Positions 9,554 to 12,305 of a DNA stretch of 12,305 nt are shown piece by piece (the stretch's first letter is position 1; the number at the start of each line of letters is the position of its first letter). The position numbers and the translations under genes are program-made. The DNA is from Mycogone perniciosa. Lineage: Eukaryota > Ascomycota > Sordariomycetes > Hypocreales > Hypocreaceae. A model generated the notes under the pieces. That model saw only the letters and a program-made list of their open reading frames with translations, ran no database searches and had not been told where the DNA came from. The stretch spans positions 1-12,305 of the forward strand of contig JAOALB010000281.1 in the NCBI GenBank assembly GCA_025331125.1, given 5' to 3'.

Positions 9554-9700
9554 GCGCTCTTAGATTATTATAATAATAATAGTTTCTATTACCTTATTAA
9601 ATAAAAATACTATACTGCTATATAGTAACTAGCCAAGGACCTATAAAGCTAAAAGAGGGTAATATAAAACTTTTATATAAAAAACCTAAAAAAGCTAAGC
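9554..9700 (+). pseudogene. C-terminal chromodomain of chromovirus integrase
   Basis: The translated segment reads FYYLIK-stop-KYYTAI, then LAKDL and a run ending in F-Y-x-K-x-x-K. This fits the chromodomain pattern Y-L-V/I-K-W-K-G-Y-T, a mutated W-E-P-A-x-x-L, and the terminal A-I-x-x-F-H/Y-x-x-x-P helix. The aromatic-cage Trp of KWKG is a TAA stop (TGG by RIP), and Gly is Tyr. In chromoviruses this domain reads histone H3 methyl-lysine and steers integration to heterochromatin. A lysine-rich tail encoded by a 15-A run (9730-9744) follows. Confidence 0.78.
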
Positions 9701-9946
9701 TTATTGCAATAAGTATTAAAAAGAATTATAAAAAAAAAAAAAAAGAAATAGCTAAAAAGAAATTAATGCCTGTAAAGCATTAATTAAAGACTATATTACA
9801 CTAAAGCCTATAACTAAACTATATATTATTAACACTAAAAATTATATAATTCGCCTTATTTACCTTTATATTAAAAGTATTAAAATAAATTACCTGGAAT
9901 TTCGATTTATATAAGTAATATAGCTATTCGCAGCCAAATAGCGAGA

Positions 9947-9958
9947 TAAAAGGGGGGG
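9947..9958 (+). promoter_or_regulatory. polypurine tract (plus-strand primer site)
   Basis: AAAAGGGGGGG lies three bases before the right LTR, exactly where Ty3/gypsy elements keep the RNase-H-resistant primer for plus-strand synthesis. The seven-G run stands out in this AT-rich DNA: its complementary cytosines are almost all followed by C rather than A, so they are poor RIP targets. Confidence 0.85.
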
Positions 9959-9961
9959 TAC

Positions 9962-10133
9962 TATTATAGCACTAACTATAACGCGATATTAATGCCCTAT
10001 TATATAAGCTCCAGTTATATAACCAGGCCCTAACGCGTTCCTAGCTATAGCTTTCCGTAAAGCCTTAAGGCTTCCTTACTCTCTACGGCATAACAATAAT
10101 ATTTGCCTTAACCTGCCTTCCTGTACTGTAATA
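9962..10133 (+). repeat. 3' LTR of the chromovirus (172 bp)
   Basis: Same length as the left LTR and alignable without gaps. In its first 43 bases this copy carries the T or A at all ten differing sites, and from base 63 on it keeps C or G at all thirteen transition sites. It ends CTGTAATA, directly followed by ACTTC. The left end TATTATAGC follows the polypurine tract. Confidence 0.95.
10060..10073. repeat. 14-bp perfect palindrome in 3' LTR
   Basis: Identical to the palindrome in the left LTR (AAGCCTTAAGGCTT), at LTR bases 99-112. Confidence 0.8.
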
Positions 10134-10138
10134 ACTTC
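10134..10138. repeat. target-site duplication of the chromovirus (right copy, ACTTC)
   Basis: Perfect copy of 3434-3438, directly after the right LTR. It fixes both element boundaries. Confidence 0.9.
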
Positions 10139-11247
10139 TTTATTTAATTAATTTTATTAAAAGCAATTACTATTATTTCTTTTTTATTTAAAACCTGCTA
10201 AAACTGCTATTTAATTTTTAAATACTTTTATTAAAAATAATACTTTAATTAAAGTTTAAAGTTACTTTACCTAGTATTAAAAATTAAAATAAATAATAAA
10301 GTTATATATCTAGTAAAATTACTAAAGATATCTGGAAAGCTGTTAATCTAGTTATAAACTAAAATATTTATTAATAGACTATAGTAATTAAGCTTTAAAG
10401 ATATTAATTTAAGAGTAAAGAGTAAAGTTAATTTTAATAAAAAGTAAATAAAGTAGTATTAAATTATTTATCATAACTGGAAAGAAGATTATACTATCTT
10501 TAAGTAATAAAAGGCAGACTTTATTAAAGTTAAAGATATTGTTTTTAAAAGTATTAATAAAAAATAGCCTATTATTTTAATTATTAAGAACCTTTAATTA
10601 ATTAAATTAATAGTCTTTATAAAGCAGTTAAAGCTAAGAAATTAAAAGTTATAAAGACTCTTTTAACTAAATATTAAAATATTATAAAAGCCTTTAACTG
10701 CTTAAACTTAAAGGTTTTCTTTAACTAAATATAAAAATAAAAGAATTTCCTTTTAAAGGTATCCTAGCAATAAATACTTAAAGTTAAAAAAGGAAGATAG
10801 TTAAACAATATTATATAAAGGATAACTAAATATAATACTAACTTCTCGGAAAACGTTAAAAAGGCAGTTAAAAAGTTTATTACTATAATTAAAAGCTATA
10901 ATTATTTTATTTAACTTGCTTTAAACTAGTTAAAAGCTATTTGATAAATTAAAGAGAATATAATTAAAGATTGAGCTTATAAAATTAATTAACTTTTAGT
11001 AATAAAAAACTTTATTAATAAAAATATATTAATAGATTATATTAATATTAAAGGAGAATAGTTAATTAAAGGAGTAGCTGTTAAGCTATAAAGCTAAGGA
11101 GGATTAGCTCTTTTAACTTAAACAGTAAAGTTAATTTAATAAAGCAGTATATTTTATAGCTTAACGGACTAAAATAATAAAAAGACTAGTTTAAAGAGAT
11201 TAAAATTATAAAAATAATAAAAAAGTAATAAAAGATTAGTATTTATA

Positions 11248-11289
11248 TATAAAGTATATAAATAGGGAGGCTATAAGCTAGTATTATAC
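11248..11289 (+). pseudogene. copia nucleocapsid CCHC zinc knuckle, all ligands mutated
   Basis: The translation Y-K-V-Y-K-stop-G-G-Y-K-L-V-L-Y fits C-x2-C-x4-H-x4-C exactly, with each of the three Cys (TGT or TGC) and the His (CAT or CAC) changed to Tyr, and Gln to stop. It is followed by a stop and A-A-I-P-E, recalling the C-W-x-x-x-P-E after the knuckle in fungal copia Gag proteins. Confidence 0.8.
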
Positions 11290-11529
11290 TAGGCAGCAAT
11301 CCCTGAAAATAAACTATTTAATATAGGAATCTATTAAGGTTAAAAATAAGCTATAGTTAAAGCTATTATAAATAACCTGGAATTAAAGATATCAATTAAC
11401 TTTTTAGAAGCTAAAGCAAGGAAAAAGACATTATTTTAATAACTTAGTCTTAAAGTTATTAGCTTATTAAAAGGATTTATTAACTTATTTAAAATAGTAT
11501 TCTTTATAAAAGTTAAAGATAATTATTAT

Positions 11530-11800
11530 ATTAATCGGTATCTATTGCGTTTATTAATAATCCTTAATTCCAGCGCCATTAACTATATCTTTAATAATCT
11601 AAGGCATTTTAGATTACTTAAAAAAGTATTAAAAGGAGATTATTTTATTGCAGTAGACTTAATAGTCCCTATTAAAGGATATAGTTAAGTTAATTTTATA
11701 GTAATAAAGAATAATAGCTTAAAGAATATTTTAAAGATTAAAGACGCTATATATTATCCTATTCTTTTGATAAATTTTATTTCCTACTATAAGCTTTATT
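11530..11800 (+). pseudogene. copia protease domain
   Basis: The active-site region reads ILNSSAINYIFNNLRHF, matching the family's L-D-S-G-A-T-x-H-I-x-N-N-x-x-x-F. Asp is Asn at 11566-11568, Gly is Ser and His is Tyr. Downstream, LKGDYFIAVD and IKDAIYYPILLINFIS (about 11725-11785) correspond to the glycine-rich and L-K-D-V-x-Y-x-P-x-x-x-x-N-L-I-S segments of copia proteases. Confidence 0.85.
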
Positions 11801-12006
11801 AGTAAAGATTTAAATAGAATATAATAATATATTTAACTAGATTAATCTATAAAAGCAGTAGGGAGGTATATAGAATTAAAACTTAATATCACTAATAGGT
11901 TTTTTAATATATATTAATAAAGGAAGTATAATTAAAAGCAGGCTTTTTAATTACTAGAAAAAAAAAGAAAAATATATTAAAAGACTTAAAGCTATTAACT
12001 ATAAAA

Positions 12007-12126
12007 GATAGTGGATTATAGCATTTACAAATAGGTTACCTAAAACTAATAAACTTTTATTACCTAGGAATAATATACCTAAAAGCTTAAATTTATAGTT
12101 TAAAGACTATACAATACCTTTATTGC
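12007..12126 (+). pseudogene. copia GAG-pre-integrase zinc domain
   Basis: The segment reads DSGL-stop-HLQIGYL and ends TIQYLYCS. The family pattern is L-W-H-x-R-x-G-H and C-x-x-C. The first His (12022-12024) and last Cys (12124-12126) survive; the second His (12037-12039) and first Cys (12115-12117) are Tyr, and Trp is a stop. It is the HHCC zinc-binding module N-terminal to the integrase core. Confidence 0.85.
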
Positions 12127-12189
12127 AGTTAAGGAAAGATATATTATTAAATATCTTAAAGGAAGTTTAATTAAAATTGAGATAAACTG

Positions 12190-12305
12190 TTTAAAGAAAT
12201 CTAGATTAATTAATCCGATTTAATAAAAGATTTTACAAGATATAGCTAAGTAATATTTATAATAGATATATTCTTAGGAATAGTTTTTCCTTACTTTATA
12301 TAAAG
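12190..12305 (+). pseudogene. start of copia integrase core (cut by window end)
   Basis: The translation FKEI-stop-IN-stop-SDLI, then VIFIIDIFLGIVFPYF, matches the opening strands of the rve integrase core (I-D-x-x...; Y-x-x-x-F-I-D-x-x-S-G/R-x-x-x-x-Y-F). The probable first catalytic Asp is Asn at 12208-12210. The core and RT lie beyond the window. Confidence 0.75.

Larger units (their letters stand above)
5300..9930 (+). pseudogene. pol: chromovirus pol polyprotein, RIP-degraded
   Basis: Pol supplies protease, reverse transcriptase, RNase H, integrase and chromodomain, all recognised in that order and described separately. Reading frames: protease and the first half of RT share one frame (5474 to at least 7055). 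The YLDD box, RNase H and integrase share another (7176 to 8894), and the chromodomain returns to the first frame (9554). So there are at least two net indels besides the many stops. The gag knuckle is in the third frame, which could reflect either decay or an original frameshift between gag and pol. Boundaries are approximate. Confidence 0.88.
3439..10133 (+). mobile_element. Ty3/gypsy chromovirus, complete but RIP-degraded (6695 bp)
   Basis: The element is bounded by two 172-bp direct LTRs and a perfect 5-bp target duplication, and has a polypurine tract just before the right LTR. Internally it carries gag with a CCHC knuckle, aspartic protease, reverse transcriptase, RNase H, integrase and a C-terminal chromodomain. 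That order (integrase last) is Ty3/gypsy, and the chromodomain places it among the chromoviruses. The LTR ends read TATTA...TAATA, which are TGTTA...TAACA after RIP-type transitions. Every frame is riddled with stops and catalytic residues are lost, so it cannot move by itself. It sits inside the leader of the copia element. Confidence 0.95.
2898..12305 (+). mobile_element. Ty1/copia LTR retrotransposon, RIP-degraded, interrupted, truncated by window end
   Basis: A copia-type element in plus orientation runs from a candidate 5' LTR through gag, protease, GAG-pre-integrase and the start of the integrase core. The order protease then integrase, together with the GAG-pre-integrase zinc domain, is diagnostic of Ty1/copia. 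Its leader is split by the 6.7-kb chromovirus insertion at 3439-10133. Without that insert, 266 bp of leader precede the gag-pol region. Reverse transcriptase, RNase H and the 3' LTR would lie beyond 12305. All coding parts carry RIP-type stops and missense changes, so the copy is dead. Confidence 0.85.
10139..12305 (+). pseudogene. gag-pol: copia gag-pol polyprotein, RIP-degraded, 3' part outside window
   Basis: One reading frame carries, in order: an N-terminal gag segment with TLPSIKN at about 10264 and DIWKAVN at 10327-10347, resembling the N-terminal region of fungal copia gag; a CCHC knuckle at 11248-11289; a protease with NSSA at 11566-11577 (family DSGA); a GAG-pre-integrase zinc domain at 12007-12126; and the start of the integrase core from about 12190. 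All five landmarks lie in the same frame, so no net frameshift exists over about 2 kb, although there are dozens of stops. The start codon is not identifiable. It may lie here or in the leader left of the chromovirus. Confidence 0.85.

Noticed and set aside
9730..9744. 15-A run as the tail of a LINE or SINE
   Set aside because: It lies inside the chromovirus just after the chromodomain, where a lysine-rich C-terminus is expected, with no target duplication or LINE/SINE body.
1..12305. Mitochondrial or plasmid origin because of the AT richness
   Set aside because: Nested LTR retrotransposons, a spliceosomal-type intron and a microsomal-type P450 are nuclear features, and the AT richness is explained by C-to-T mutation.
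1..12305. Short open frames on both strands as small genes
   Set aside because: They are brief gaps between TAA and TAG in RIP-altered DNA and have no domain or start context. The readable proteins all cross stops in other frames.
1..12305. tRNA, rRNA, CRISPR or bacterial-type regulatory features
   Set aside because: None seen on either strand; repeats present are LTRs, target duplications and low-complexity AT words.

Overview
The window is AT-rich, gene-dead nuclear DNA of a filamentous ascomycete (Pezizomycotina). It bears the marks of repeat-induced point mutation (RIP): C-to-T changes on both strands that turn TGG, CAG and CGA codons into stops, Asp into Asn, Glu into Lys, and Cys or His into Tyr. 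No intact protein-coding gene, tRNA or rRNA was found. The species cannot be named from the sequence. RIP, fungal LTR retrotransposons, a fungal-type P450 and a short 62-bp spliceosomal intron all point to a fungal nuclear genome and against a mitochondrial or bacterial origin.

Layout. Positions 1-346 are AT-rich sequence without a recognisable gene. Positions 347-2016 (minus strand) hold a nearly full-length cytochrome P450 gene: 535 codons with one 62-bp intron, about 18 in-frame stops and no frameshift. Positions 2017-2897 are decayed sequence with no recognised content. From 2898 to the end of the window lies a Ty1/copia-type LTR retrotransposon in plus orientation: a candidate 270-bp 5' LTR, a candidate primer-binding site and leader, then gag-pol up to the start of the integrase core, where the window ends. 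A complete Ty3/gypsy chromovirus (3439-10133, 6695 bp) is inserted into the copia leader. It has two 172-bp LTRs, a polypurine tract and a perfect 5-bp target duplication (ACTTC).

The Ty3/gypsy element contains, in order, gag with a CCHC knuckle, aspartic protease, reverse transcriptase, RNase H, integrase and a C-terminal chromodomain. The copia element contains gag with a CCHC knuckle, protease, the GAG-pre-integrase zinc domain and the first integrase Asp, all in one reading frame. Nearly every catalytic Asp or Glu and zinc ligand that I could place has been lost by RIP-type transitions, so neither element can be autonomous.

History inferred from the layout: the copia element landed about 0.9 kb upstream of a P450 gene, a chromovirus then inserted into the copia leader, and RIP inactivated everything, including the P450. 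I see no new functional system. The points most worth a second look are the RIP-killed P450 fossil, the sharp switch in which LTR copy carries the mutations, and a conserved 14-bp palindrome in the chromovirus LTR.
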